64,000 nucleotides of DNA, from positions 18,655 through 82,654 of the forward strand of contig JADLCT010000020.1 in the NCBI GenBank assembly GCA_020847045.1. Reading direction: 5' to 3'. A program made the position numbers and the translations under genes. The stretch is from Bryobacterales bacterium. GTDB taxonomy: Bacteria > Acidobacteriota > Terriglobia > Bryobacterales > Bryobacteraceae. The first letter of the stretch is position 1. Each line of letters starts with the position of its first letter. Below, in pieces: positions 1 to 9,768 of the stretch. The notes under the pieces are model-generated. The model made no database searches and was not told the origin of the DNA. It worked only from the letters and a program-made list of their open reading frames with translations.

Positions 1-1058
1 GTCGAGTCTGCCCCCGCAGGGGCGGATACCGCTTCTAAATGTCCCATCTCTTCACCCAACCCGGTGAGGCGGCTGAACCGAATACCCTCATGAACCGCCA
101 GAAGCAGTCCAAACGGGACGATGATCACAAAAGAGACCACCCACAACAGTAGCGCCACCCCGCTGGCGACCTCCATCGAGACGCGGAAGAGTTGTGTGAG
201 AATTACAACAGAAACGATCTGTGGACCACCGCCCACCCCGGGAATTTGCACAACACTACCAAAAGCGACAAACCCCACAAAGATCGACACATCCAGCAAA
301 GAAAGCGCCGCCGTCTGAGGGATCGCAAGGAACAGGCAATAATAGCATCCAATAATAAGTATCCATTCAAGTATTGAATAACCGATCACCTGCGCCACCG
401 CTGCTGGGCTGGACGTGGACCGGATTCCCTGGATGAACGAACTGATCATGCTTTGAACCCGCTTCTGGAACGAAGCCGGAACGGCGCCGGCGGCCTGGCG
501 GAGTCGTGTCTCGGCCCAACCCGAGAAGAGCCCGAACACGGCCAGAATGACGATGCAAACAGTTGCCAGCGCCCCCGCAGCATGGCCACCCAGCCGGAGG
601 ACCCAGGTGAGCGCCTCGCCGGCTTGCACTGTGGCAGAGTTCACCTGCACGAGGGCGACGCCGAAGATCAGCAGCGCCATGAGGAGGTCGTACAACCGTT
701 CCAGGAACCAGGCGCCGACCTGAGACGACACAGGTAGTTCTTCCTTCCGTGCGATCAGATAGGGCCGAACCATCTCACCCGGCCGCCCGAAGAGGACGAT
801 CGCCGTAAAGCCAATTGCCGTCGCCACGAAGAGTCTTCGGATGCTCGCATCTGGCTTCTGGTTGTGGATGAGGACCTTCCATCGCAGGGCGCGGCCCAGG
901 TAGGTGCTCAGGGCGAACAGGATGGAGCCCGCCATCCACAGCGGGTTCAACGTCCGGAACGTGGCGGCGAACTTACGCCAGTCGAAGGACTCCTCGCGCC
1001 AGGTGTCGAACAGGAAAAAAGCCAGGGCGAATAAAGCCAGAAAGGTGACGGGGAGCAC
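1..1058 (-). CDS. Lysylphosphatidylglycerol synthase TM region / UPF0104 flippase-like membrane protein (3' end cut by window edge)
   Basis: Manual minus-strand translation gives one open frame of hydrophobic helices (RWVLPVTFLALFALAFFLFDTW...GRPGEMVRPYLIARKE...VQIPGVGGGPQIVSVVILTQLF...); start uncertain (GTG at 1058 or slightly upstream). Confidence 0.7.
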   Translation of the reverse strand, partial: MLPVTFLALFALAFFLFDTWREESFDWRKFAATFRTLNPLWMAGSILFALSTYLGRALRWKVLIHNQKPDASIRRLFVATAIGFTAIVLFGRPGEMVRPYLIARKEELPVSSQVGAWFLERLYDLLMALLIFGVALVQVNSATVQAGEALTWVLRLGGHAAGALATVCIVILAVFGLFSGWAETRLRQAAGAVPASFQKRVQSMISSFIQGIRSTSSPAAVAQVIGYSILEWILIIGCYYCLFLAIPQTAALSLLDVSIFVGFVAFGSVVQIPGVGGGPQIVSVVILTQLFRVSMEVASGVALLLWVVSFVIIVPFGLLLAVHEGIRFSRLTGLGEEMGHLEAVSAPAGADS

Positions 1059-1505
1059 CCATCGAGGAAGCCGTCGAGCGTGAGGGGAGGGGGAGGGAAT
1101 TGGATGGCTCCTGAGGCTGCGGCCGGCAATGGACGCCCTTCCGGCGGCAGGCGAAATCCTGCTTCGCCGTGGGGGCACTCAGTTAGAATATAGGGCGGCT
1201 CCAGCAAAATCACCAACTTTGTTGAACTTCCGGGGACCAGACCTCGTAGTCCGGAGTGAATGGCGCAGCAGGCGCCGGCCGGACCGGATGCGAAGAATTC
1301 AACAGCATTCCTCCGAACGGGCGGCAGATGATACGACGGAGAAGTGAGGCCTGGTATGGCGACAGCCGCCGCGGTATGGCAGATCGGAAGTCCTGGGCGG
1401 AAGCGGGCTCCGGCTGAATACGGAGCCGGACGGCGGACGCCAGACAGCGCCACGCGGTCCCAGTGGGACGAGCGGCCGGTTGAGTGGGGTCAACGGGAAC
1501 GTACA

Positions 1506-2072
1506 TTGGACCAGGACGCCATTCTGGTGGAACGGTGCCTGAGCGGCGAAGACGCGGCTTGGGAAGAACTGGTGCGCGCGCATACACGGCGGGTTTACTC
1601 AATCTGTTACCGGTTCACGGGGGCTGATGGCGAGGCGCAGGATATCACGCAGGAGGTCTTCCTGCGGGTGTTCCAGAGTCTGCAAAGCTTCCGCTCGGGT
1701 GAGGGCTCCTTTTCGGTGTGGCTTTCGCGGCTGACGCGGAACCTGCTGATCGACAACTACCGGCGGGGGAAGATGCGGCGAGCCTCGGACTCTCTTGAGG
1801 ACAAGCTTGCTGGAATCGAGGAGACGTCGCCGGGCTACTCCAGGACAGACAGCCAGCTGCACTCGCGCGAGGCCTCCGAATGGATTCAGGCGGCGCTGCA
1901 ACGGCTTTCGCCGGAATTACGGGAGGCTGTCATTCTGCGCGATCTGGAGGAGCTGGAATACAGGGACATCGCGGAGGTTTTGAAGGTGCCAGAGGGCACT
2001 GTAAAATCACGCATTAACCGGGGCCGCGCGGAACTGGCGCGGGTTCTCAGGAAGTGGAAAGTAGCGCTATGA
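1506..2072 (+). CDS. ECF RNA polymerase sigma factor (sigma-70 family)
   Basis: Region 2 (RVYSICYRFTGADGEAQDITQEVFLRVFQSL) and region 4 (LSPELREAVILRDLEELEYRDIAEVLKVPEGTVKSRINRGRAEL); ORF open from 1344, TTG at 1506 is a likely start. Confidence 0.93.
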   Translation: MDQDAILVERCLSGEDAAWEELVRAHTRRVYSICYRFTGADGEAQDITQEVFLRVFQSLQSFRSGEGSFSVWLSRLTRNLLIDNYRRGKMRRASDSLEDKLAGIEETSPGYSRTDSQLHSREASEWIQAALQRLSPELREAVILRDLEELEYRDIAEVLKVPEGTVKSRINRGRAELARVLRKWKVAL

Positions 2073-2695
2073 AGTGCGCCGAGTTTGAAATTCTGCTCAG
2101 CGACTCGCTGGACGGCGCGATTACCGCCGCCGATCAGGCGCGCCTGGATGCTCACGCGGGCGTATGCGAGGCGTGCGCCGAACTGGCGGCCGATTGTGGC
2201 GCGGCGATGCCGTGGCTGGCGCGCGTGATCGAGGTGGAGCCGCCGGACGAACTGGTAAACCGGATTCTCTACCATGTCCCCACCGGACGCTCACCGGCGG
2301 CCGGGAGTGTTCCCAGAAGCAAGTGGGCGGCCGTGTTTGGCGGCTGGTTCAGCCCTCTTTTGCAGCCGCGTCTGGCGATGGGGATGGCGATGACGATTCT
2401 GTCGTTCTCCATGGTCGGGCGTGTGTTGGGCTTGCAGGAGAGGCAGATCACGATGGCCGACCTGGAACCGGCGCGCGTGGTGGCGACGCTGGATTGGAAG
2501 CTCCATCGTGTCTGGGACCGCGCGGTGAAGTATTACGAGAACGTGCGGCTGGTGTACGTGATCCAGACGCAGTTGCGCGACTGGAGCGCACAGGAAGAGG
2601 AAGACCGGAGAATGCAGTCGCAGCGGTCGACGATCGACGCCGGCGTTGTTCCGGCGGACGCGGGCGCCGGCAGGCAGAGGAGGGAGGCAAAATGA
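2069..2695 (+). CDS. Putative zinc-finger anti-sigma factor, membrane anchored
   Basis: Overlaps 3' end of sigma gene by 4 nt; N-terminal ...HAGVCEACAEL motif, central hydrophobic segment. Confidence 0.75.
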   Translation: MKCAEFEILLSDSLDGAITAADQARLDAHAGVCEACAELAADCGAAMPWLARVIEVEPPDELVNRILYHVPTGRSPAAGSVPRSKWAAVFGGWFSPLLQPRLAMGMAMTILSFSMVGRVLGLQERQITMADLEPARVVATLDWKLHRVWDRAVKYYENVRLVYVIQTQLRDWSAQEEEDRRMQSQRSTIDAGVVPADAGAGRQRREAK

Positions 2696-3387
2696 CGGCA
2701 GCAGCGTTCTGCAGACAGTGCGGCAAGCCGCTTACAGAGGGAGAGCAGGCTGACTCCTCGACGATCTATTGCGCGGTGTGCGCAGCGGCGCGCTCCCAGG
2801 CGGCCACACCCGCCGCGGCACACCAGCAGCGGCCTATTGCACCCGCCGGGGCCGCTGTGACAGACGCGGCCGGCGCGGGCATTTCGCCGGGACTCGCCTT
2901 CCTGCTGGGCATTCTGCCGGGGGTGGGCGCGATCTACAACGCCCAGTATGCCAAGGGTCTCATCCACGTGGTGATCTTCGGACTCCTGATCTCCATTGCC
3001 GGTTCGCCCGGCAGCAGCGAGGTAACGCCGGTATTCGTTGTCCTCATCCCCGCCTTCATCACCTACATGGCCTTCGAGGCGTATCACACGGCCAAGAAGC
3101 GAGCGGCGGGAATCAGTGTGGATGAGTTTTCCAGCCTGGTGCCGATGCGGCGGATTGGTTTTCCGGTGGCGCCCGTGTTGCTGATTGGCAGCGGCGTGGT
3201 GTTCCTGTTGAACAACCTGGGCGTGTTGCGGTTCAGCCAGTTGTTCCGCTGGTGGCCGCTGCTGTTGATCGGTTTGGGCGTTTATATGCTGCTCATGCGC
3301 CTGACGGGCGGCGCCGGGGAAGAGCAAACGCCCCCTTCAGGTGGCCTTGCGGCCGGGTACCAGGACGAGGTGCGCCATGAACAGTAA
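2692..3387 (+). CDS. Zinc-ribbon membrane protein with LiaI/LiaF-like TM region
   Basis: FCRQCGKPL...YCAVC zinc ribbon followed by TM helices; ATGA overlap with preceding gene. Confidence 0.75.
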   Translation: MTAAAFCRQCGKPLTEGEQADSSTIYCAVCAAARSQAATPAAAHQQRPIAPAGAAVTDAAGAGISPGLAFLLGILPGVGAIYNAQYAKGLIHVVIFGLLISIAGSPGSSEVTPVFVVLIPAFITYMAFEAYHTAKKRAAGISVDEFSSLVPMRRIGFPVAPVLLIGSGVVFLLNNLGVLRFSQLFRWWPLLLIGLGVYMLLMRLTGGAGEEQTPPSGGLAAGYQDEVRHEQ

Positions 3388-3589
3388 CCCGCCATTAATT
3401 CGCGCGCTACGCGGACCGGTGATGATGATGACTCTGGGCGCCATGCTGGTGGCCGATCACTTCACCCAATTTTCTTTCAGCCGCACGTGGCCCGTGCTGT
3501 TGATTGTCATGGGAATCATGAAACTGCTGGAGCGCGCCGGACAGGGCACGGGGCCCGAAAAATCCAGCGCGCCAATGGGAGGGAACTAG
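3376..3589 (+). CDS. Small membrane protein, LiaI-LiaF-like / DUF5668-like
   Basis: MNSNPPLIRALRGPVMMMTLGAMLVADHFTQFSFSRTWPVLLIVMGIMKLLE; translationally coupled context. Confidence 0.65.
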
Positions 3590-3591
3590 CC

Positions 3592-5061
3592 ATGCCGCGC
3601 GGATCCATCATCGGACCTGTCATTCTCATTCTGCTGGGCGGCCTGTTCCTTGTGAACAATGTGAGGCCGGACGTACCGGCGTTGCAACTGGTGGCCGACT
3701 GGTGGCCCTTTCTGCTGGTGGCCTGGGGGCTGATTCGCTTCGTCGAGATCCTGGCGTGGCACGGGCGGGGAAGGGCGCTGCCCGCTGCAGGCATCTCCGG
3801 TGGCGAATGGATGCTGGCCATCGTGCTTACCGTCCTGGGGTCCACGCTGTTTGTTGGCAAGGACCTGGCGAACCGGTTGCACCGCAGCCGGATCACGTAC
3901 CGGGGCCTGGAGCTGTTCGGCGAGCAGTTCGACTTTCCGCTAAACGGCGCGTTGCAGGCCGGCAAGACGCCGCGTATCCAGATTGAAAATCTGCGCGGCA
4001 ACGCGCGTGTGGTGGGCGCCGATGGCGAGGAGATCAAGGTGACCGGCCGCAATTCGGTCCGCGCCTTCGAGCGCAAGGATGCGGAGAAGACAAACGGCCA
4101 GTGCCGGTTGGAGATTGTGAAGCAGGGCGATTTGATCATCGTGCGCACGAATCAGGACAAGGCTTCGGGCGACCAGCGCGTGGAATCGGAGCTGGAAATT
4201 ATCGTGCCGCGCGGCGCGACGGTGCGGGGCCGCGGACGGTACGGTGATTTCGACATTTCGGGCATTGCCGGCGACACCGATATTGACAGCGACAACGCCG
4301 GCGTGCGCATCTCCGACGTGGGCGGGCAGGTGCGCGTGAACGTGCGTCGCAGCGACGTGGTGCGGGCGGTGAACGTGAAGGGCAACGTGGAGTTGCGCGG
4401 CCGCGGCGGTGACGTGGAGTTGGAGAACGTCGAGGGCGCGGTGACGGTGAACGGCGAATTCACGGGGGATTTGAACTTCCGCCGGATCGCCCGGCCGGTG
4501 CGCTTTGAAAGCTCGCGCACGGACCTGCGGCTGGAGAAGCTGGGCGGCTCGTTGCAGATGGGCGATGGCCAGCTATCGGCCGAGGACTTCACAGGTCCGT
4601 TCACCTTGCGCTCGAACTCCAAGGACGTGGATCTGCGGAACTTCACCGGCGTGGTGGATCTGCAGGTGGAGCGCGGCGATGTCGAGGTTCGTCCGGGACG
4701 CACGCCGCTGTCGATGATGAACCTGAACACGCGCGGCGGAAACATCGAATTGATCCTGCCGGAGAAGGCGCAGTTCACCTTGCATGCCGAGGTGGATAAG
4801 GGAGAGATCGACATGGGTCTGCCCGGACCGTGGCGTGTCGAAGAGGTTGGCGGCGGCCAGCGCGTGAATGGCGCCACCGGCAGTGGACCTGCGCTGACAC
4901 TGAACTCCCGGCGCGGGGAGATGCGCATCCGTTCCGGCGCGGCTGATGCGGGAGGCCGCACGCAACTCAAATTACCCGGCCCGAATGATGCGGAAGCCGC
5001 TCCGGAAGCGGGTGCGCCCGCGGGCGTACCGAAAAAGAACCTGCCCGTCGTCCAGCAGTAA
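3592..5061 (+). CDS. LiaI-like TM domain fused to DUF4097-type adhesin/beta-helix domain
   Basis: IIGPVILILLGGLFLVNNVRP N-terminus; repetitive beta-rich body (GDFDISGIAGDTDIDSDNAGVRISDVGGQVRVNVRRSD...). Confidence 0.75.
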   Translation: MPRGSIIGPVILILLGGLFLVNNVRPDVPALQLVADWWPFLLVAWGLIRFVEILAWHGRGRALPAAGISGGEWMLAIVLTVLGSTLFVGKDLANRLHRSRITYRGLELFGEQFDFPLNGALQAGKTPRIQIENLRGNARVVGADGEEIKVTGRNSVRAFERKDAEKTNGQCRLEIVKQGDLIIVRTNQDKASGDQRVESELEIIVPRGATVRGRGRYGDFDISGIAGDTDIDSDNAGVRISDVGGQVRVNVRRSDVVRAVNVKGNVELRGRGGDVELENVEGAVTVNGEFTGDLNFRRIARPVRFESSRTDLRLEKLGGSLQMGDGQLSAEDFTGPFTLRSNSKDVDLRNFTGVVDLQVERGDVEVRPGRTPLSMMNLNTRGGNIELILPEKAQFTLHAEVDKGEIDMGLPGPWRVEEVGGGQRVNGATGSGPALTLNSRRGEMRIRSGAADAGGRTQLKLPGPNDAEAAPEAGAPAGVPKKNLPVVQQ

Positions 5062-5072
5062 CCGGCCCGGTT

Positions 5073-5429
5073 CTACGCGGCGGAAGGATCCAAGACGCCG
5101 TGGCGTTCCAGCAGCGCTACGGCGTTCGTGTTTCCGGACTTGGCCGCGGCGCGTGCGTGCCGCCAGGCAGCGGCCGTGTCATCCCGAATCGCGTAGATTT
5201 CCGCGAGCGAAACGTGGGCTTCGGCGTGCCCGGGGTTCAGCCGGACGGCTTCCAGCAGCAGTCCGAGCGCTTCCTCCTGACGGTTTTGCGTGCGGTAGAG
5301 CTGAGCCAGGTGATAGTAGGGGCGGGCGTCGGAGGGGTCGCGCACGATCCAGGCCGCCTGTTCGTTGATCGCTTCGGCCGTGCCCGAGTCGAGGATCGGC
5401 TCGATCACCTCTTTACGCCAAAAGCTCAT
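5073..5429 (-). CDS. Tetratricopeptide repeat protein
   Basis: ARPYYHLAQLYRTQNRQEEALGLLLEAVRLNPGHAEAHVSLAEIYAI TPR pattern. Confidence 0.8.
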   Translation of the reverse strand: MSFWRKEVIEPILDSGTAEAINEQAAWIVRDPSDARPYYHLAQLYRTQNRQEEALGLLLEAVRLNPGHAEAHVSLAEIYAIRDDTAAAWRHARAAAKSGNTNAVALLERHGVLDPSAA

Positions 5430-5491
5430 CGCCACCATGGTAGCGGTGGAAGGGGAGGCGCCGCGCGGACGCATGGTACCCTCAGGGAGGC

Positions 5492-5568
5492 GGGCGCGTA
5501 GCTCAGTTGGTTAGAGCACCTCGTTTACACCGAGGGGGTCCGGGGTTCGAGTCCCTGCGCGCCCACCA
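5492..5568 (+). tRNA. tRNA-Val (anticodon TAC), CCA encoded
   Basis: Cloverleaf gggcgcgtagctcagttggttagagcacctcgtTTACACcgagg...ggttcgagtccctgcgcgcccacca. Confidence 0.97.
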
Positions 5569-5584
5569 ATGCCCTCCTGAATGC

Positions 5585-6193
5585 CTACGCCGGAGTGGGC
5601 AGCGCGATTCCCGGCGCCGTGTTCGCCAGCGAGTGGCGCGTGAAAAAGTTGCCTGAGCCGGGGACGTTAACCTGAGTGCCGGGATTGCGGCCAGGGGAGC
5701 TGCTGACGAATTCGCTGCCGCCCGCGATGTAGTTCACGATCTGGGGATGGCTGCCGAACCAGGCCGAAAGACTCGCGCCCGCGACAAGCGGGGCCGGGTT
5801 GATCGTGCTGGCGGGTATGCGCGTTTGCACCGATGCGTACGCGGCCAGACCGCCGCCCAGTGAATGACCGCAGAGCTGCAGGCTGGAGTAGAGCCGGCTG
5901 CAGCGGTTGGCCAGGCCGAGCGCCTGCGGGTATTGGATGGGCAGGACACCCACCACTTGCGCGCCATCGGCCACGACGTCGCGCACCGAGTCGGTACCGG
6001 CGAAGGCAAGAACGGCCCGGCCGGGCGTGCTGGCGGGACGGATCAGGATCGCCTTGAAGCCGGAAAACATCGTGGCCCAGGCGTCGATCACCTCCCAGAT
6101 GCCGCCGCCTTGAAATTTATAGCGCTCTCCGCTGCTGGCGTCATAGGCGAGGTAGCAGCAGGACTTTGTCTCCATGAGTGTCAGCATCGACAT
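5585..6193 (-). CDS. Lipase class 3-like alpha/beta hydrolase
   Basis: LCGHSLGGGLAAYA nucleophile elbow; AVLAFAGTDSVRDVVAD. Confidence 0.75.
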   Translation of the reverse strand: MSMLTLMETKSCCYLAYDASSGERYKFQGGGIWEVIDAWATMFSGFKAILIRPASTPGRAVLAFAGTDSVRDVVADGAQVVGVLPIQYPQALGLANRCSRLYSSLQLCGHSLGGGLAAYASVQTRIPASTINPAPLVAGASLSAWFGSHPQIVNYIAGGSEFVSSSPGRNPGTQVNVPGSGNFFTRHSLANTAPGIALPTPA

Positions 6194-6222
6194 GGTTGCT
6201 TCCTAACAGGGCGTTCTGTATT

Positions 6223-7125
6223 TCAGTCTAATTCCCATCGGCCGCGGACGACGGCTTCTTGAGGGTGCTCGTTCACATGAAGCCGGAAGATGTCGGGCCG
6301 TGCATAGTGGCCGGTGACGTCGAGGTCGAACCGGGCTTCGGCGATGCGCGCGGTGTCCACTTCGGCGGTGAGGATGGACTCGCGGTCATAGACGGGCCCG
6401 GCGAGCACCTCGCCGAGGGGGCCGACGATGACGCTGCCGCCGCGGATGATCTCCCGGGGCGAATCGCCCAGGCGGGCGTACTGGCACGCGGCGAGCACGT
6501 AGCAGCGGCCTTCCGTGGCGATGTGGCGCATGGAGCTTTGCCAAACCTCGCGGTCGTCCACGGTCGGCGCGCAGTAGAGTTGAATGCCCTTGCCATACAT
6601 CGTGGTGCGGAGCAGAGGCATGTAGTTTTCCCAGCAGATGACCGCGCCGGCGCGGCCGAAGCCGGTGTCGACCACCGGCAGCGTGGAGCCATCGCCAAAG
6701 CCCCACACCAGGCGTTCGAGCGCGGTGGGCATCAGCTTGCGATGCTTGGCGGCGAGCGTCCCGTCGGGCGCGAAGAAGAGCACGGTGCAATACAACGTGC
6801 CGCCGCCGCGTTCGATGACGCCGATGACCAGCCACATCGCATGCGCCCGAGCGGCCTCTCCCAGCCGTGCGGTGGCTGGCGAGGGCACGTCGATGGCGCT
6901 CTCGAAATATCTCCGGAACTCCTCCCGGCCTTCCTGGGTGCGTGAGCCGAGCAGCGTGCCAAACGAGGCGCCCTTGGGATAGCCGGTGAGAAACGCCTCG
7001 GGGAAGACGGCGAGCCGCGCGCCGGTGGCTGCGGCCTCGGCCAGAAGCCGTTCGGCGCTCCGCAGCCCCGCCTCGAGATCGTACAACGCGGCGCCCGCCT
7101 GAATTACGGCAACAGTTGTGGACAC
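6223..7125 (-). CDS. Carbon-nitrogen hydrolase / nitrilase family
   Basis: FPEAFLTGYP, KHRKLMPT and AVICWENYMPLLR catalytic E-K-C signatures. Confidence 0.92.
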   Translation of the reverse strand: MSTTVAVIQAGAALYDLEAGLRSAERLLAEAAATGARLAVFPEAFLTGYPKGASFGTLLGSRTQEGREEFRRYFESAIDVPSPATARLGEAARAHAMWLVIGVIERGGGTLYCTVLFFAPDGTLAAKHRKLMPTALERLVWGFGDGSTLPVVDTGFGRAGAVICWENYMPLLRTTMYGKGIQLYCAPTVDDREVWQSSMRHIATEGRCYVLAACQYARLGDSPREIIRGGSVIVGPLGEVLAGPVYDRESILTAEVDTARIAEARFDLDVTGHYARPDIFRLHVNEHPQEAVVRGRWELD

Positions 7126-7152
7126 GCCGGTAGTGTACCAGCGGGGGCGGCG

Positions 7153-8136
7153 TTACTCCACCAGGGACGGGCCGCGCCGTATCCCGCGGCCCCCTTGCTC
7201 CATCATCCACATGACGGCAACGGGGTTGTATATATAGGCCTCGTGCAAACACTCCAGGCAAAAAGCCGCCTCGCTCTCGTCGCCCGCGCTGTACACCGCC
7301 TCGGCCCGGGGCGGATTCTTGCTCAGTCCAGTCAGGTACTCGAAGACGTAACGGTTCGCGGCGCGCGCGTCTTTCAGGACCTTGCCTGCCTTGGCCTCAT
7401 TCTGGGACATCACCAACAGAAGGACCCTGGCGTACAAGAAGATGGCCGAGATCTCATTCTTGTACTTCTCCAACAACAGCGCGGCGCGATGCTGTTCTCC
7501 CATGCGGAGGTAGCGGCCCAGCAACTGATAGCGGACGCCCTGGTTGTCGTTTGGGCAGAGTTCGAGCATCTCCTCATAGTGGGATACACAGTCGAACATG
7601 CGGCCGCCCTCGGCGCAGGCCTCCGCGAGGGCCGCTTTGGCGCGCATATAGGGACGGGTGTCCTGGATCATCCAGAAGTGGCCCCTGTTCTTACTAAAGA
7701 ACGCGGCGCCGCCCAGCCGTTCCGCCGCCGTGCTCACGGCACGCTCCAGAATCGCGATGGCCTGTCCGGCTTACCTTGCTTCTCCCGCCTTGAAAACCAG
7801 GGCGCTCGTGCAATCGGGATCAAGCGCAAGCGCCTGCTTGTAAAGGCGTCTGGCGGCGGCCTCCGTGGGAGCGTCGATGGCGTCCCAGCACAACTCCTGC
7901 GCCTGGCGGCGAGGGTCCGTGGAGCCGGCTTGGGCGCGACGGGATGGCTTGAGCGTCCCGTCCTTCAATTGCTCCTGCAGAAAGGCGTTCATCTCATCGA
8001 TGCTTTCGAATTTACGTTCCGAAAGGAGCGTGTGAACCTGGTCCATCAGCCTTTCCATGTTCCCCCCGGAGGCTACATGTGGCGGAGTGCTGGAGTGGAC
8101 AAGCTTGGGTGTTGTGGGATCTGTTTTCCGCGCCAT
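7153..8136 (-). pseudogene. TPR/ST7-like repeat protein gene interrupted by one in-frame TAA (7771-7773); two ORFs 7771-8136 and 7153-7737 in the same frame
   Basis: ...LALDPDCTSALVFKAGEAR* AGQAIAILERA VSTAAERLGGAAFFSKNRGHFWMIQDTRPYMRAKAALAEAC...; same frame, 11 codons between the stop and the downstream GTG. Confidence 0.7.
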
Positions 8137-8280
8137 GAGAGTTGAGTATAATTCGCGGCGGTGGTGAAGGCGCGCCACGGATTGGGCGTAAACTAGGGAG
8201 GAATCCGCGTGCGCCAGGTCCGTGAGGGTCACGATTCGCCGGACGCGTTGCGCATGCCGCGGATGTGGGCAGGAGAACTC

Positions 8281-9738
8281 ATGCAAAAGGAAAGTTGCGA
8301 TATCGGCCTGATCGGGCTGGCCGTGATGGGCCAGAACCTGGTTCTGAACATGAACGACCACGGCTATAAGGTGGCGGTGTTCAACCGGACAGTCTCCAAG
8401 GTGGACGACTTTATTCAGAACGAGGCCAAGGGGACGAAGGTTGAGGGCGCTCATTCGATCCCGGAGCTGATCCAGCTTCTGAAACGGCCGCGCCGCGTCA
8501 TGCTGATGGTGAAGGCCGGCAGCGTGGTGGATGACAACATCGAGCAGCTTCTGCCGCATCTCGAACCGGGCGACATCATCATCGACGGCGGCAACTCGCT
8601 TTACACCGATTCCAACCGCCGCACGCAGGAACTGGCCAAGAAGGGCATCCTCTTCATCGGCACAGGCGTTTCCGGCGGCGAGGAGGGCGCGCGCAATGGC
8701 CCCTCGATCATGCCGGGTGGAAATCCGGCGGCCTGGCCCCATGTGAAGGAGATTTTCCAGGCGATCGCCGCCAAGGTGGACGATGGTACGCCCTGCTGCG
8801 ACTGGGTGGGCGAGGATGGCGCCGGGCACTACGTGAAAATGGTGCATAACGGCATCGAGTACGGCGACATGCAGCTGATCTGCGAGGCCTACCACCTGAT
8901 GAAGGATGCCCTGGGACTGTCCGCCGCCGAGCTGCACGAGGTGTTCGGCGAATGGAACAAGGGCGAACTGGACAGCTACCTGATCGAGATCACCACGGAC
9001 ATTTTCGCGAAGCTGGATGAGGACGGCCAGCCGGTGGTGGACAAGATCCTGGACACGGCCGGCCAGAAGGGCACGGGCAAGTGGACCGGCATCTCGTCGC
9101 TGGAGCTGGGCGTTCCGGTGACGCTGATTGGCGAGGCCGTCTATGCCCGCTGCCTCTCGGCCATGAAAGACGAACGCGTGGTGGCGTCGAAGGTGCTGAG
9201 CGGGCCGGCGAAGCAGGCCGCAGGAGACCGCAAGGCCTTCATCGAGGATGTGCGCCGGGCGCTGTATTGCTCCAAGATCATCTCCTACGCGCAGGGCTAC
9301 ATGCTGCTGCGCGAAGCGGCCAAGGAGATGAAGTGGAATCTCAACTTCGGGGGCATCGCCCTCATGTGGCGCGGCGGATGCATTATTCGCAGCCGCTTCC
9401 TGGGCAAGATCAAGGAAGCCTTCGACAAGAATCCGCAGCTGACCAACCTGCTGCTGGACGGCTTCTTCGCCGGGACTCTGCTGAAGTATCAGGACTCGTG
9501 GCGAAGCGCCATCGTGAAGGCCATCGAAGCCGGCGTGCCAACGCCCGCCTTCACCACGGCCCTTTCGTTCTTCGACGGCTACCGCACGGAGCGCCTGCCG
9601 GCGAACCTGCTGCAAGCCCAGCGCGACTACTTCGGCGCGCACACCTACGAGCGCCTGGACAAGCCGCGGGGCCAGTTCTTCCACACGAACTGGACCGGCC
9701 GCGGCGGCCGCGTCGCCTCGGGCACCTACAACGTGTAG
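8281..9738 (+). CDS. gnd: 6-phosphogluconate dehydrogenase, decarboxylating
   Basis: IGLIGLAVMGQNLVLNMNDHGY, GVSGGEEGARNGPSIMPGG, KMVHNGIEYGDMQLI. Confidence 0.97.
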   Translation: MQKESCDIGLIGLAVMGQNLVLNMNDHGYKVAVFNRTVSKVDDFIQNEAKGTKVEGAHSIPELIQLLKRPRRVMLMVKAGSVVDDNIEQLLPHLEPGDIIIDGGNSLYTDSNRRTQELAKKGILFIGTGVSGGEEGARNGPSIMPGGNPAAWPHVKEIFQAIAAKVDDGTPCCDWVGEDGAGHYVKMVHNGIEYGDMQLICEAYHLMKDALGLSAAELHEVFGEWNKGELDSYLIEITTDIFAKLDEDGQPVVDKILDTAGQKGTGKWTGISSLELGVPVTLIGEAVYARCLSAMKDERVVASKVLSGPAKQAAGDRKAFIEDVRRALYCSKIISYAQGYMLLREAAKEMKWNLNFGGIALMWRGGCIIRSRFLGKIKEAFDKNPQLTNLLLDGFFAGTLLKYQDSWRSAIVKAIEAGVPTPAFTTALSFFDGYRTERLPANLLQAQRDYFGAHTYERLDKPRGQFFHTNWTGRGGRVASGTYNV

Positions 9739-9768
9739 TTGCGCCGCACCTGATTGGGAGACCATGAC

